The notes under the pieces are model-generated. The model saw only the letters and a program-made list of their open reading frames with translations, did no database searches and was not told the origin of the DNA. From JAGNHN01 sp964590645 (GTDB lineage Bacteria; Bacteroidota; Bacteroidia; Bacteroidales; JAGNHN01), in assembly GCA_964590645.1 (NCBI GenBank), contig CAZPYJ010000013.1, positions 1-64,000 of the forward strand: a stretch of 64,000 nucleotides of DNA, in the 5' to 3' direction. The translations under genes and the position numbers were made by a program. Below, piece after piece: positions 31,538 to 41,105 of the stretch (its first letter is position 1; each line of letters opens with the position of its first letter).

Positions 31538-33997
31538 CTACCTGAAAATGATCAGGTTGTTTTCTTTGTCGACCTGATAGGTACCAAAGCGATCCAGGAT
31601 GCTGTCACCCAGCACGACGGGATATGAAAGATCGTGAACTACCTTGGCCTGCAGTCCGGTCACGATATTGTCTCCGATGCGAAGGGTTTTCAGGTTGAAA
31701 ATCGCCTGATCTGCAATCGTTCCTCCACCGAGGATGGTCTCCACGTCACCAACAAAATCATCTTTGGTAATGGAACGATTTCGCAGCAGTTCCCTGGCCA
31801 GGCCGAGGGATACCTGAAGCTCCTGTACCTTTGAATCATAGAAGAAGTTGCGGGTATAACCCAGAATGATGCACTCTGCGGTAAAGGAAGCGTTTTCCTG
31901 TGTGATTACCACGGCATTTTCATCTGGATTGAGTACCAGATTGATCTGGGCAGCCACCGTATCGTCCTCAGCGGATGCGATGGGTATAAAGTCTTTCCTC
32001 AGAATGCGGAATTCTGTCCGGCGGTTCATCTGATGCGCCGCCTCTTTCACTGCATTTCCCGGAAGCTGAGCGATATAACTCTCGGTGAGTACAGCACCCG
32101 CCGGGAATGTATATCCGGCTTTGGTCACCGTCTTTTCAAGGCGGCGGGGCACCCTTTCACCATATCCTTTCGCTACCAGGCGCTGGGGATGGATTCCCCT
32201 GAGGATAAGATAATCTACAACGCTTTGGGCACGGCGCTGCGACAGGGTGTCATTCCTTTCATCTGTGTCACGGTGGTCGGTATGGGCAGCCAGCTCAATC
32301 ACAAGGGTCGGGTTTTCTTCCAAAATCTGAATCAGGCCGATCAGGGAATCCTGATATTGGGGTTTGAGGTCCCACTTCGCCAGATCATACAGGATCTCAG
32401 GCAGAATAATGGGTTTTTCCGGGATGGGCACCAGGATGAAGTTGATGGTAAAATCCTTGTTTTCGGTTAGCCCTACAGTGGTTTCCCGGGCCGACTCTCC
32501 AAAATAGCCATCTTTGCTCACCTTCAGTTCATAAGAAGTATTTTTCAGCACCTGTGTATTGTCAAAGCTGTAGTCCCCTCTGCTACCGGTAAGCGTTTCG
32601 ATGGTCGTGCCATCGCTGCCTTCCAGGACAACCTTGGCGCCTTCAATAAACTGCAGGCTTTCCTCATCTCTGACATTCCCGGCAAGGGTGAACAGGAGCG
32701 GGCGTTCGAAGAAGGAGTAGAGATCGTGCGCTCCTCTGCCGCCGCTGCGGTTGGAGGTGAGAAAACCTCTTTCTTCCTCTCCTTTGAAAGTAATTCCGAA
32801 GTCATCGGCATAAGAATTGACCGGGAACTTCATATTCTCGGGTTTTCCCCATTTTCCATCTTTCAGGCTGACTTTGAAGATATCCAGCCCGCCCATTCCC
32901 GGGTGGCCGTCAGAAGCGAAGTAGAGGAGGGTATCGTTACGAAGCATAGGGAACATTTCATTGCCGTGGGTATTGATATTGGCTCCCATATTCACCGGTT
33001 TCCCGAAGGGCTTGCTTTTGCGGTCGCGGGTGGCCATCCACAGGTCCTTATCGCCAAAACCTCCCTTCAGGTCAGAGGCAAAGATGAGGGTAAGTTCATC
33101 GCTGGTGATGGTAGGGTGGCCGTAGGTTACACTGCTGTCAATGTCAATCTGAACCATTGTCGCTTCGGCCCAGCCTCTTCCTTTTCTGCGGGACTCATAA
33201 ATACGGCATCCCAGCACTTCCTTTTTCCCTACTTCACAACGGGTAAAGTAGAGTACATTGAATTTGCTGTCGAAGGCGGCGGCACCTTCGTTGGCCTCTG
33301 TATTAACGGCACGGTCTTCATCCAGTAACTGCGGATTGCTCCAGTCGCCTTTACGGTCGATCTGAGAAATATATAAATCGCTGAAATTTTGTCCGGTCCA
33401 GTCATCAATGCGATTGCCTGTGGATCCTTCACGGGAGGAGGTAAAAACGATGGAGCTGTACTTTTTATCTGCATATATGGGGGCAAACTCATCGCTGCGG
33501 CTATTGAATTTTTTCTCATTGGTGACCTCATAGCGGGTGGGGTTTTCCATCCACTTCACGGTAAGTTCGGTAGATTCAAGGCCGATGCGTCCACGCGGAT
33601 CCTCAGGAGCAAGCTCTATATAGGCCTGGTAGTTTTCAGCTGCTTCGGCATACTTCTCATTTTCCATCAATGCATCCGCATAGTAGAGCAGGGTAAGGGG
33701 ATTGGTTTTCTGGTAACCGATACGGATCATTCTTTTGTATTGAGATTCGGCTCTTTTAGCATTTCCGGTGAGCCGGTAACATTCAGCGATTTGGAAGAGG
33801 ATTCGCTTTTTCTCAGTGCGATTGCTCTTCACCTTGGAATAGGCTTTTTTATACTTATCAATCGCAGTATAGTACATTTGGTCATCGAAGGCCTGGTCAG
33901 CTTCCTGGGTAAAATTGCGTTTCTGCTGGGCTGATATCTCAGGGGAAACCAAGAGGGATGCGAAAAGCATCAGGGTCAGGATGCGAAATATTTTCAT
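31538..33997 (-). CDS. PorE-like protein (TPR, propeller, CRD, OmpA) with a retropepsin-like C-terminal domain
   Basis: 819 residues with a signal peptide (1-23, ending ISAQ), TPR-like helices (25-150), PD40/WD40-like propeller blades (155-430, VFTSSREGS, IFASDLKGGFGDKDLW, LYFASDGHPGMGGLDIF), a carboxypeptidase regulatory-like fold (440-520), and an OmpA peptidoglycan-binding domain (530-670, IELAAHTDHRDT). This is the order of PorE, a type IX secretion component tying the machine to the cell wall. Unusually, residues about 680-819 resemble clan AA (retropepsin-like) aspartic proteases: FFYDSKVQELQVS where proteases have DTG, GLARELLRNRSITKDDFVG, FNLKTLRIGD, and VVLGDSILDRFGT. The DTG motif is D721-S-K, so it is probably catalytically dead. 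Confidence 0.88.
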   Translation of the reverse strand: MKIFRILTLMLFASLLVSPEISAQQKRNFTQEADQAFDDQMYYTAIDKYKKAYSKVKSNRTEKKRILFQIAECYRLTGNAKRAESQYKRMIRIGYQKTNPLTLLYYADALMENEKYAEAAENYQAYIELAPEDPRGRIGLESTELTVKWMENPTRYEVTNEKKFNSRSDEFAPIYADKKYSSIVFTSSREGSTGNRIDDWTGQNFSDLYISQIDRKGDWSNPQLLDEDRAVNTEANEGAAAFDSKFNVLYFTRCEVGKKEVLGCRIYESRRKGRGWAEATMVQIDIDSSVTYGHPTITSDELTLIFASDLKGGFGDKDLWMATRDRKSKPFGKPVNMGANINTHGNEMFPMLRNDTLLYFASDGHPGMGGLDIFKVSLKDGKWGKPENMKFPVNSYADDFGITFKGEEERGFLTSNRSGGRGAHDLYSFFERPLLFTLAGNVRDEESLQFIEGAKVVLEGSDGTTIETLTGSRGDYSFDNTQVLKNTSYELKVSKDGYFGESARETTVGLTENKDFTINFILVPIPEKPIILPEILYDLAKWDLKPQYQDSLIGLIQILEENPTLVIELAAHTDHRDTDERNDTLSQRRAQSVVDYLILRGIHPQRLVAKGYGERVPRRLEKTVTKAGYTFPAGAVLTESYIAQLPGNAVKEAAHQMNRRTEFRILRKDFIPIASAEDDTVAAQINLVLNPDENAVVITQENASFTAECIILGYTRNFFYDSKVQELQVSLGLARELLRNRSITKDDFVGDVETILGGGTIADQAIFNLKTLRIGDNIVTGLQAKVVHDLSYPVVLGDSILDRFGTYQVDKENNLIIFR

Positions 33998-34036
33998 AGA
34001 GATTGGTTTATTCCATTCGCCATTTACAGGGGCTTG

Positions 34037-34044
34037 CTAAATTA
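34037..34044 (-). promoter_or_regulatory. Possible -7 box of the PorE-like gene
   Basis: The minus strand reads TAATTTAG, seven of eight matches to TAnnTTTG, 39 bases before the ATG; a TTTG lies 16 bases further upstream at 34061-34064. Confidence 0.4.
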
Positions 34045-34074
34045 GTGATTTATTTCACACCAAAAAACCAAGCT

Positions 34075-34320
34075 TCAGGATGCCTCCTTTTTCTTTTCGT
34101 CTTCGCCGCTGTTCATCTCCCTTTCCGCTTTTTTGGCCTCTTCTCTGATCTCACGGCGGAGTTCATTGGTTACACGTCTGACTTCATTCATCCCTTTACC
34201 CAACTGGCGAGCCATCTCTGGAAGCTTTCGCGGTCCGAAGACCAGCACAATGGCTACCAGGATAAGCAAAAACTCTCCGCTGCTGATATCCAGGAAAAGA
34301 AGCAGGCTTTCCATTTTCAT
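34075..34320 (-). CDS. tatA: Twin-arginine translocase subunit TatA/TatE family
   Basis: 81 residues from the ATG at 34318-34320 (MKMESLLLFLDISSG). A single N-terminal membrane helix (EFLLILVAIVLVF) is followed by the family hinge FGPRKLPEMARQLGKG and an amphipathic, highly charged helix. TatA oligomers form the pore for folded proteins. A longer frame from 34380 is rejected because it runs through the promoter box at 34334-34341 and the secDF terminator. No tatC is seen nearby. Confidence 0.9.
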   Translation of the reverse strand: MKMESLLLFLDISSGEFLLILVAIVLVFGPRKLPEMARQLGKGMNEVRRVTNELRREIREEAKKAEREMNSGEDEKKKEAS

Positions 34321-34333
34321 ATTCAGTAAGGGA

Positions 34334-34341
34334 CAAAGATA
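34334..34341 (-). promoter_or_regulatory. -7 promoter box of tatA
   Basis: The minus strand reads TATCTTTG, an exact TAnnTTTG, ending 13 bases before the tatA ATG. Its first base is the last of the T run of the secDF terminator, so the two signals abut. Confidence 0.65.
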
Positions 34342-34369
34342 AAAAAAGTCCCGGCCTGAACCGGGACTT
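34341..34369 (-). terminator. Rho-independent terminator of secDF
   Basis: AAGTCCCGG and CCGGGACTT form a perfect nine-pair stem with a six-base loop; on the minus strand it is followed by TTTTTTT. It lies 20 bases after the secDF stop. Confidence 0.9.
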
Positions 34370-34389
34370 AGTCTTATCAAATGAATTGC

Positions 34390-37300
34390 TTATTTCTTCT
34401 TTTTCAGTGCTTTCTTTTTCTCCTGCCAGGTGATCAGATCGTAGGCAATGGGGCTGGCGGTGAAGAGAGAAGAATACGTACCAATCACAATTCCCATAGC
34501 CAGGGCGAAGGTAAATCCGCGAATGATTTCTCCTCCGAAGAAGAAAATCATCAGCAATACCAGCAAGGTAGTACCCGAGGTATTGAAGGTTCGTCCCAGC
34601 GTGCTGTTGAGGGCATTATTGATGTTGTCTTTCAGGTCCTTTTTGGGGTGCAGACCGATAAACTCGCGGATACGGTCAAAAATGATCACTGTATCGTTGA
34701 TGGAGTATCCGATGATGGTCAGGATGGCTGCAATGAATGCCTGGTCTATCTCCATATTAAAGGGCAGCAGATTATAGAACATAGAGAAGAGAGAGATCGT
34801 GATCAAACTATCGTGGAAAAGGGCGGCTACCCCGCTGAGGCCGAACTGCCAGCGCCTGAATCGCACAGCAATGTATATGAAGATCACAATCAGGGCAAAA
34901 ATTATGGCCATTACCGCATTCCGCTTGATATCGGAAGCGATGGTTGGCCCTACTTTCTGAGATTGAAGAATCCCCAGATTATGCTCCTGATCATCTACAT
35001 CCGACAGAAAATGCGCTTTGTCGATGGGATTATTATAATATGGGAGCAAGGCTGTATACAGTTTGCCAGCCACGAGGGAATCCACCGACTCCGAGCGTTC
35101 ATCGATCATAAACTTGGTGACGATCTTCAGCTGGGTACTCGGCCCGAAGGTCTTCACTTCCAGATTTTCCCCGAATTCATCGCTTAGGGCTTTGCGCACA
35201 TCGATCACACTTTCCACGGGCTGGTCAAAGCGAACGATATAGGTACGCCCTCCTGTGAAATCGATCCCCAGATTCAGTCCGCGTAAGCTCAGGGAAAGCA
35301 CGCCCAGCATTATGATGCTGGCAGAGATGATATAGGTCATCCGGCGCATCTTCAGAAAGTCGAAATTGACTTTGGTAAAGGCATTTTCGGTAATCCGGGT
35401 GTTGAATTTAACCAACTTTTCATTCCTGAGCAGCCAGTCGAAAACAAGGCGCGTAAGGAAGATGGCTGTGAAGAGGGAAGAAAGTATCCCGATGATCAGG
35501 GTAGTGGCAAAACCCTGCACGGGACCTGATCCAAAGGTGTATAGCACGATTCCTGTGAGCAGGGTGGTCACATTCCCGTCGATGATGGCGGAGTAAGCAT
35601 TTTTATATCCATCCGAAATAGCCAGACGTATCCCTTTTCCGGCTCGGATTTCCTCTATGACTCGTTCGAAGATGATCACATTGGCATCCACGGCCATCCC
35701 GATGGTCAGAACGATCCCGGCGATACCCGGCAGGGTAAGCACAGCGCCGAGCGAAGCCAGTACCCCGAAGATGAAAAAGATGTTGCTCACCAGGGCAAGG
35801 TCAGCGATCATCCCGGCACGGCTGTAGTAGAAGATCATATAAACCAGCACCAGTACAAATGCAAGAACGAAGGAGCGCAAGCCCTGTGTGACCGACTCCC
35901 GTCCGAGGGAGGGCCCCACCACTTCTTCCTGTACGATGCGGGCCGGAGCCGGTAGCTTTCCTGCTTTCAGGATATTGGCCAGGTCTTTGGCTTCTTCCAC
36001 AGTGAAGTTCCCTGTAATAGACGAGCGTCCGCTGGGAATCTCGTCGTTGACCGTCGGGAAGGAATACACATAGTCGTCCAATACAATGGCAATGGACTTC
36101 CCGATATTATCCCCGGTCAACCTCTTCCAGGTACGTGCTCCGTCGCTGTTCATCGACATAGAGATTTCCACCTGGCCGTTCATATTATAATCCTGACGGG
36201 CATCCACAATGGCATCGCCATCCAGGGGTGGAGTTCCGTCGCGGGAGGTCACTTTCAGGGCAACCAATTGGAGGACATCGGGTTGGTTGCGGTTGGGTTT
36301 AACCGTCCAGGCCATCTTCAGATCGCGGGGGAAAACCGTCCTTACCATCGAAAGGTAAGTGTTTACGGTTCCGGTATCGCGGATCAGTGCATACCCGACC
36401 ACCGGGCCCTGGCCGGCAAAAAACTGCCCGCTCTCATCCTGGAAATAAGCCGGATTCAGCACGGCATAGAGGGGGTTTTCCTTACGCCATTCTGCCTGAC
36501 TCAATTCCTGGTCGGCACCCAGTCCGGATGTATCGGAGAGCTGATCGAGCAGACTGGAGCCGGTATCTTCCGATGCCAGGGTATCGTTGAGCATATCCGT
36601 CTCAGCCTCAGCCTCTGCCATTGCCGGAGGATCTTCCGTCAGGGCGAGGGTATCCGGGGAAGCCTCTTCCTCGGGTTCTAAAGCCCTGTTTCTGTCTAAA
36701 ATGCTTTTCAGTTTGGTGTTTGCATCCCCGAAATAGGATTGGATTTCGCCGAATTCATAGGTTTCCCAGAATTCGAGGTTAGCACTTCCCTGCAGGAGCT
36801 TGCGCACGCGCTCCGGTTCTTTGATCCCGGGGAGTTCCACCAGGATTCGGCCGCTTTGCTCCAGCGCCTGAATATTGGGCTGCGCCACTCCGAACCGGTC
36901 AATACGGGTACGCAGAATGTTCAGGGTGCGCCCGAAAGCCTGATCAGCTTCCGTCCGCAGTATCTCGATCACCTCCTCATTGGTGGAACGGGGAGTAACC
37001 CGGTCTTTCAGTTCTATGGTGGTAAAAATGGCGGCCAGCCTTGCGTCCGGATCTATCTCTGTAAAACTTTCAGCAAAAAGGCTGACAAAATTCCGGTTGG
37101 ATGACTTCTGCTTTTCCAGTGCCATACTGATGGCCTGGTTGAAGGTGGGGTCATCGCTGTAGCCCGAAAGGGATCGGATAATATCGACCACGGAGACCGA
37201 AAGCGTAACATTCATCCCTCCCTTCAGGTCGAGGCCTAAGTTCAGCTCGCGCTCCTTGCACTCCTGATAGGTATATCTGCGCAGCAGAATATTAAACACT

Positions 37301-37545
37301 TCTTCCGAAGAGACCGAATCGAGGTAGTAACGCTCGCGGACCTTGGCCAGGCTGTCCATCATAAAATGAAACCTGACCTCATCCCCCCCGGCCACTTCAC
37401 CTGCCAGGCGCTCCGCCTGTGCATTACGGGCATATTCCCTGGCATCTTTTTCAATGCTCCGCGTCACAAAGGTGAAAGAGAGCTGAAAAAGGCAAACCAG
37501 TGCAAATGCGATGGCGAAGAACTTAATGACACCTTTACTTTGCAT
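34390..37545 (-). CDS. secDF: Protein translocase subunits SecD and SecF, fused
   Basis: A 1051-residue RND-type membrane protein that uses the proton gradient to pull exported proteins out of SecYEG. The SecD half (1 to about 640) has an N-terminal helix, a periplasmic region with LGLDLKGGMNVTL, a low-complexity acidic insert (around 280-350), GRSSITGNFTVEEAKDLANILKAGKLPAP, and helices with IGMAVDANVIIFERVIEE. The SecF half (about 700-1040) has LGIDFTGGRTYIVRF and IGYSINDTVIIFDRIRE. The fused form is usual for Bacteroidota. Its own promoter and terminator suggest a single-gene unit. Confidence 0.97.
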   Translation of the reverse strand: MQSKGVIKFFAIAFALVCLFQLSFTFVTRSIEKDAREYARNAQAERLAGEVAGGDEVRFHFMMDSLAKVRERYYLDSVSSEEVFNILLRRYTYQECKERELNLGLDLKGGMNVTLSVSVVDIIRSLSGYSDDPTFNQAISMALEKQKSSNRNFVSLFAESFTEIDPDARLAAIFTTIELKDRVTPRSTNEEVIEILRTEADQAFGRTLNILRTRIDRFGVAQPNIQALEQSGRILVELPGIKEPERVRKLLQGSANLEFWETYEFGEIQSYFGDANTKLKSILDRNRALEPEEEASPDTLALTEDPPAMAEAEAETDMLNDTLASEDTGSSLLDQLSDTSGLGADQELSQAEWRKENPLYAVLNPAYFQDESGQFFAGQGPVVGYALIRDTGTVNTYLSMVRTVFPRDLKMAWTVKPNRNQPDVLQLVALKVTSRDGTPPLDGDAIVDARQDYNMNGQVEISMSMNSDGARTWKRLTGDNIGKSIAIVLDDYVYSFPTVNDEIPSGRSSITGNFTVEEAKDLANILKAGKLPAPARIVQEEVVGPSLGRESVTQGLRSFVLAFVLVLVYMIFYYSRAGMIADLALVSNIFFIFGVLASLGAVLTLPGIAGIVLTIGMAVDANVIIFERVIEEIRAGKGIRLAISDGYKNAYSAIIDGNVTTLLTGIVLYTFGSGPVQGFATTLIIGILSSLFTAIFLTRLVFDWLLRNEKLVKFNTRITENAFTKVNFDFLKMRRMTYIISASIIMLGVLSLSLRGLNLGIDFTGGRTYIVRFDQPVESVIDVRKALSDEFGENLEVKTFGPSTQLKIVTKFMIDERSESVDSLVAGKLYTALLPYYNNPIDKAHFLSDVDDQEHNLGILQSQKVGPTIASDIKRNAVMAIIFALIVIFIYIAVRFRRWQFGLSGVAALFHDSLITISLFSMFYNLLPFNMEIDQAFIAAILTIIGYSINDTVIIFDRIREFIGLHPKKDLKDNINNALNSTLGRTFNTSGTTLLVLLMIFFFGGEIIRGFTFALAMGIVIGTYSSLFTASPIAYDLITWQEKKKALKKKK

Positions 37546-37587
37546 TGTAGTTGTTTTTTATGCGTTTACGGCAATTTTTTGAGGGTG

Positions 37588-37619
37588 CAAATATAGAACA
37601 ATCATTCACAATATCACAA
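37588..37619 (-). promoter_or_regulatory. Promoter of secDF
   Basis: The minus strand has TTG (37617-37619), 21 bases, then TATATTTG (37588-37595), exact for TAnnTTTG, ending 42 bases before the secDF ATG. Confidence 0.7.
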
Positions 37620-37789
37620 TTCAGCCTGAGGTGGACAAAGGCTTAACTTTCATAGCCGAAAGACTGTTTTCCAGCCGGGCTGGAGGGTAGGCAACGCCAG
37701 GGCAGCACAGCGTGTCTGATAATATAAAGCTAAACTGAATAATTCATTCAATCAAACAAGCTACCTTTACAGTCTGATAAATACCCTGT

Positions 37790-40063
37790 ATGAAAAACCT
37801 GAACATCACCCTCCTGCTTGCCCTTCTGCCCTTTGTGCTTCATTCCCAGGACACCCTTGATCTGGGATTCCGCAGAGCATTCGATATCCCCGTAATCGAA
37901 AATGGAAAAACCTTGAAATACCCCTGGTTAGGAGGGATAAATTCCTGTCAGTTCGCTGAAGTGGACCTGAACCGCGATGGCATAATGGATATGATCGTCT
38001 TTGACCGCGTTGGAGATGTATTGATGCCGTTTATCAATGGAGGTACACCCGATAGTTCCGATTATACCTACGCTCCGGAGTATATATCAGATTTCCCCTA
38101 CCTGCGGCACTGGGTGATTATGCGCGACTATGATATGGACGGAAAGAACGACCTCTTCACCTATACGCACTTTGGCGGGGGCATAGCAGTATACCGCAAT
38201 GTGTCGGATACCAGCCTGAAGTTTGAGCAGATGACAGGAATGCTGAATTCTTTTTATTATGTGAATTACATCAACATTTTTCTTACCGATGTGGATTATC
38301 CGGGGATTTATGATGTGGATGGGGATGGGGACCTGGACATTCTTACCTTCTTTGGCCTGGGCTCTTATGTGGAATTTCACAAGAATATGTCGATGGAAAA
38401 ATATGGCGTTCCCGACAGTCTTGATTTTATGATGGTCGATAAATGCTGGGGACGCATATTTGAGAGTGAGACGAGCAATGAGCTCGACTTGAATGTACCC
38501 TGCCCGTTTAAAGGAGATTGCGACAGCCTGGACGCCATTCCCTACAATCCTGATCCGGAAGCCGTCACCCATATGGGATCTACTTTTCTTCTGCTGGATT
38601 TGAATGCAGACAGCCTGGTTGACCTGGTACTCGGAGATGTGGATTACCCCAATGTGGTGGCCCTGATCAACGGAGGTACTCCGGATTCGGCGGTGATGGT
38701 TTCCCAGGACACTGCCTTCCCCTCCAATACGCGTCCGATCCGCCTCTTCTCATTCCCGGTATTGAGTTACCTGGATATCAACAATGATGGCATCAACGAA
38801 CTGCTGGTCAGTCCCTTCGACCCCAGTCCCATTCTGCCTTCCAACTACAACAGCGTATGGCTTTATGAAAATCAGGGGGAGAACAATGCACCGCTCTTCT
38901 CCTTCGTCAAAGAAACCTGGATGCAGGATGAAATGATCGATTTGGGTGGTGGTTCCTACCCTGTGTTGATTGATGAGGACGGGGATGGATTGCTGGATTT
39001 GATTGTGGGCAACTTCGGCTACCGCGATACCTCCTGGTACAGTTCGGGATTTCTTTACAGTTCCTTCCGGGCCTCTCTGGCCTTATACCGCAATACGGGC
39101 ACAGCCACCCAAGCCGCCTTCACGCTGATTGACCGCGATTATGCCAATGTGTCGGCACAAAACCATACCGGAGCCATTCCCGCCTTTGCCGACCTGGACG
39201 GGGACGGGGACCTGGATATGCTGATTGGCAGGGAGGACGGCACATTTGATTTTTACCGTAACCACGCCGGTCCGGGGCAGCCTATGCAGCTGCAGTTTGA
39301 AAGCCATCAATACCAGAACCTGGATGTGGGGCAGGCAGCAGCTCCCCAATTTATTGATTTAAGCGGAAACCAGCTTCCTGACCTCGTTTCCGGCAACAAG
39401 GAGGGGACCCTGGTGTATTTTGAGAATATTGGAACAGCTTCACAGCCCGTCTTCCAGCATATCACCGATACCCTGGGCGGGGTGGATGTGCGCGACCCGA
39501 ATCTGACCTGGAGTGCGTACAGCGTCCCGGCCTTCTTCCGGGATACCCTGGACAGCATCAGGCTGATCGTGGGCAACGACAAAGGACAAATCGCATACTA
39601 CCGGAATATTCAATTGCAGCAGGATTTTACGCTGGTGGACAATCTACTGCAGTTTATGGACGAAGGAATACGCTCGGCCCCCTGCCTGGCAGACCTCGAT
39701 TCGGATGGGATCCCGGAAATGATCATCGGCAACTATCGCGGCGGCCTCAGCTTGTATTACGGAGTACCCTCCCTGCCCACCGGCCTCCCACCCGGTCTCA
39801 CACAACACATCCCCGATTTTCGTCTGTTTCCCAATCCGGCGCAGGACAGGATCTACCTCGAGATCAATCATCCTCATCCCGGCAATGGGTGGGAAGTGCA
39901 GATTTATGACCTTTCCGGAAGGATCATTCATTCTGAGCTACGCTCCCCTTCCTCACACCACAATCTCGAGCTCAGCAGGCTGAGCCCGGGTGCCTATCTG
40001 CTGAGCATCCAGGCCCGTGGGCAACAAATCCGCAGCAAAGCTAAATTATTCATCAAACAATAG
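37790..40063 (+). CDS. FG-GAP/VCBS repeat protein with type IX (type A) sorting domain
   Basis: 757 residues. The signal peptide (MKNLNITLLLALLPFVLHSQ) is followed by repeated calcium-type motifs in a probable seven-bladed integrin-like propeller: DLNRDGIMDMIVFD, DVDGDGDLDILTFF, DLNADSLVDLVLGD, DEDGDGLLDLIVGN, DLDGDGDLDMLIGR and DLDSDGIPEMIIGN. The last 80 residues (FRLFPNPAQDRIYLE to KLFIKQ) are a type A sorting domain for export by the type IX system and attachment to the surface. Function is unknown; an adhesive role is inferred. A TACCTTTA word upstream may be the -7 box. Confidence 0.93.
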   Translation: MKNLNITLLLALLPFVLHSQDTLDLGFRRAFDIPVIENGKTLKYPWLGGINSCQFAEVDLNRDGIMDMIVFDRVGDVLMPFINGGTPDSSDYTYAPEYISDFPYLRHWVIMRDYDMDGKNDLFTYTHFGGGIAVYRNVSDTSLKFEQMTGMLNSFYYVNYINIFLTDVDYPGIYDVDGDGDLDILTFFGLGSYVEFHKNMSMEKYGVPDSLDFMMVDKCWGRIFESETSNELDLNVPCPFKGDCDSLDAIPYNPDPEAVTHMGSTFLLLDLNADSLVDLVLGDVDYPNVVALINGGTPDSAVMVSQDTAFPSNTRPIRLFSFPVLSYLDINNDGINELLVSPFDPSPILPSNYNSVWLYENQGENNAPLFSFVKETWMQDEMIDLGGGSYPVLIDEDGDGLLDLIVGNFGYRDTSWYSSGFLYSSFRASLALYRNTGTATQAAFTLIDRDYANVSAQNHTGAIPAFADLDGDGDLDMLIGREDGTFDFYRNHAGPGQPMQLQFESHQYQNLDVGQAAAPQFIDLSGNQLPDLVSGNKEGTLVYFENIGTASQPVFQHITDTLGGVDVRDPNLTWSAYSVPAFFRDTLDSIRLIVGNDKGQIAYYRNIQLQQDFTLVDNLLQFMDEGIRSAPCLADLDSDGIPEMIIGNYRGGLSLYYGVPSLPTGLPPGLTQHIPDFRLFPNPAQDRIYLEINHPHPGNGWEVQIYDLSGRIIHSELRSPSSHHNLELSRLSPGAYLLSIQARGQQIRSKAKLFIKQ

Positions 40064-40184
40064 TTCGGGAATAAGGAAGGACATACCCTCTGCAAAGCTT
40101 TACGGGGCATTGAAGCCACTTTGCTGAATATAGACTGATATGCAGCCCTTCTTAAAGAAGCAGTGGGAATGCATCAGTGGGGGC

Positions 40185-41027
40185 TTACCACCTTCTCCTG
40201 CTCGGACGGATCATCCTCCGGTTTTTGGTATCTCCAAAACTGTAAATCACGCCAAGGGATGTAAAGAAATATCCGTCATTATCGGTGTTCTCAGGACTTC
40301 TGATCTGCAGGGCTTCATCCCGGTAGCCCAGGTCGTGGTCGATGTAATCTGTAAAGGTAAAGGTGTATTGGGTTCCGGCTTTCAGAAGCCAGCGGTCAGT
40401 TAGTCGTACCTTGGCCCCTCCTTCCAACAGGATCAAAAAAGTGTAATTGTTGTATTGATTAAACTGATTCAGCAAGGTTTCGTAATTGTTATCGCGAAGC
40501 AGAAAATCCACGGTTTCCCAGTCGAAATTCCACTCCGATTCTGTCCTCACGGTTCCATCTCTCCAGAAAAAGTAGGGCTCCCCGTTTTCATCGAATTTAT
40601 TGCCATAAGACTTAAAGAACAGTATGCCTGCTCCTGTTCCCACATAAGGAAAGATATTATACCGCTCGATTTCAAAGAGCCGCTCCAGGTGCAGCTTTCC
40701 TCTGAGGGTAAACTCAGCAATACTGGAGATCCAGTCGTATTGTTTGTAAGGATAATTAAAGCGGTCGCCGATTCTCCCTACCAATGCATCTACAGATACG
40801 CCATAATGATCGCGGAAACGCCAGGACAAACTGGCTGAGGCGCCGAAGGTTGATACCGGGATATCGTGGCTGCCCATATCGCCCCGGGCATTCAGAAAGC
40901 CCACAGAAATGCCGATGCCTGGTTGCTCCATCGCCACGGTAGGGCGATAAATCCGGGTACGGCGATACTGTGCGTGTGCTTCCGCCAGGAAAAAGATCAG
41001 GAGCAGTATGAGCGAAAACCTTTTCAG
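40185..41027 (-). CDS. Outer-membrane beta-barrel protein with non-canonical (CTG) start
   Basis: The frame begins at a GTG (40937) if normal starts are required, but in the same frame upstream lies a clear signal peptide, KRFSLILLLIFFLAEAHAQ, with no ATG, GTG or TTG before it. The best start is CTG at 41025-41027, giving LKRF (read MKRF) and 280 residues. The promoter-like TATCTTTA at 41047-41054 fits such a start, 19 bases away. The mature part alternates polar and aromatic residues as beta-barrels do (GISVGFLNARG, PYVGTGAGILFF, GTQYTFTFTDYI, FTSLGVIYSFG), with a basic tail RPSRRRW. Convergent with the VCBS gene. Family not recognised. Confidence 0.65.
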   Translation of the reverse strand: MKRFSLILLLIFFLAEAHAQYRRTRIYRPTVAMEQPGIGISVGFLNARGDMGSHDIPVSTFGASASLSWRFRDHYGVSVDALVGRIGDRFNYPYKQYDWISSIAEFTLRGKLHLERLFEIERYNIFPYVGTGAGILFFKSYGNKFDENGEPYFFWRDGTVRTESEWNFDWETVDFLLRDNNYETLLNQFNQYNNYTFLILLEGGAKVRLTDRWLLKAGTQYTFTFTDYIDHDLGYRDEALQIRSPENTDNDGYFFTSLGVIYSFGDTKNRRMIRPSRRRW

Positions 41028-41046
41028 ATGTCTGATGATTAAGATG

Positions 41047-41054
41047 TAAAGATA
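41047..41054 (-). promoter_or_regulatory. Probable -7 box of the outer-membrane protein gene
   Basis: TATCTTTA on the minus strand, seven of eight matches, 19 bases before the proposed CTG start. Confidence 0.4.
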
Positions 41055-41105
41055 TAAAACAAGGGGATTTCTGCCATAAAGAAGAAACAGACCCGGCCCA
41101 TCTCT

